From Melioribacteraceae bacterium (GTDB lineage Bacteria; Bacteroidota; Ignavibacteria; Ignavibacteriales; Melioribacteraceae), in NCBI GenBank assembly GCA_015486905.1, contig WFQV01000116.1:1-5693 (forward strand): 5,693 nt of DNA, in the 5' to 3' direction. Below, in pieces: positions 5,300-5,693 of this stretch; the stretch's first letter is position 1; each line of letters begins with the position of its first letter. The notes under the pieces are model-generated. The model saw nothing but the letters and a program-made list of their open reading frames with translations, had not been told where the DNA came from and ran no database searches. The translations under genes and the position numbers were made by a program.

Positions 5300-5693
5300 A
5301 TGCGTAAAAGAAAGAAAATTTTTCTGTTTGTGTTAACCTTCATTTTGGTTGCAATCGCTTCGCTCTACTTCATTTTCCAGAATGAGATAGCAAGAGTGAT
5401 TGAGGTTTATTCCTTTGTCAACAAATTCGACAAAGATGCTTTCACCCAAGAATATTCTAAAAATTACATTTACAATGCTCAAAAAAAATTAAATGTTCTT
5501 TATTATTATTTAAATATTAACATCAACTTTGAAAACGAAACAATAGACGGCACGGCAAAAATTACCGCAGTACGAAACGATAAAAGTCTAACCGAAATTC
5601 CACTTAATTTTCGGGACGGATTCAATATCATCTCTGTTAAATATAATAATAACAAGGTGAAACCTGCCTATAGTAACAATCACATTACAATAC
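5300..5693 (+). CDS. Membrane-anchored protein resembling M1 aminopeptidase N-terminus (3' partial)
   Basis: The ATG at 5300 opens a frame with no stop to the window end (131 full codons). Residues 1-6 are basic (MRKRKK) and about 7-26 form one hydrophobic helix (IFLFVLTFILVAIASLYFIF), so the protein is probably a signal-anchored or exported protein. Residues about 58-131 fit the start of the beta-rich N-terminal domain of M1 zinc aminopeptidases: an alternating strand LYYYLNININFENETIDGTAKI, where family members read roughly 'YDLDLxIDxxxxxIxGxxxI', then PLNFRDGFNIISVKYNNNKV. The diagnostic GAMEN and HExxH motifs would lie several hundred residues further on, outside the window. The M1 call is therefore from domain style only; another protein sharing this beta-sandwich is possible. 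It is transcribed away from glgC across a 92-bp gap. Confidence 0.7.
   Translation, partial: MRKRKKIFLFVLTFILVAIASLYFIFQNEIARVIEVYSFVNKFDKDAFTQEYSKNYIYNAQKKLNVLYYYLNININFENETIDGTAKITAVRNDKSLTEIPLNFRDGFNIISVKYNNNKVKPAYSNNHITI

Noticed and set aside
1..5693. A new multi-gene biological system
   Set aside because: The only intact genes are a standard uvrC and a standard glgC, plus a truncated secreted-protein gene and a partial peptidase-like gene. They share no evident pathway or operon.

Overview
The window looks like part of a genome from the Bacteroidetes/Chlorobi/Ignavibacteria branch, most likely an Ignavibacteria-type organism. The main evidence is a C-terminal type IX secretion (T9SS) sorting domain of the 'QNYPNPFNPST ... 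DVLGR ... SGIY ... KLMLIK' type, which is typical of that lineage. The AT-rich intergenic DNA, full of short degenerate repeats, fits as well. This placement rests on motif recognition only; no search was possible.

Layout: 1-1007 has no gene I can support. It holds hairpins, a nested 124-bp inverted repeat, a second inverted-repeat unit of 122 bp, and several short tandem 'stutter' repeats. 1008-2831 (minus) is a complete uvrC, the excinuclease ABC nuclease subunit, with all domains and catalytic residues visible and a plausible sigma70-like promoter just upstream. 2832-3452 is again gene-free and repeat-rich. It includes a second copy of a degenerate repeat that also lies on the other side of uvrC. 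3453-3959 (minus) is the 3' end of a gene for a T9SS-secreted protein; its N-terminus and signal peptide are missing. It starts only a few bases after the glgC stop codon and in the same reading frame. 3969-5207 (minus) is a complete glgC, ADP-glucose synthase of glycogen synthesis. 5208-5299 is a 92-bp divergent intergenic region. 5300-5693 (plus) is the start of a membrane-anchored protein resembling the N-terminal domain of M1-family aminopeptidases; it runs off the window.

The genes do not form an obvious pathway. uvrC is a stand-alone repair gene, glgC is a stand-alone glycogen gene with no other glg gene in view, and the peptidase is transcribed away from glgC. I see no new multi-gene system. 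The observations most worth checking are the secretion-domain remnant directly behind glgC, the nested 124-bp palindromic element, and the repeat family flanking uvrC.
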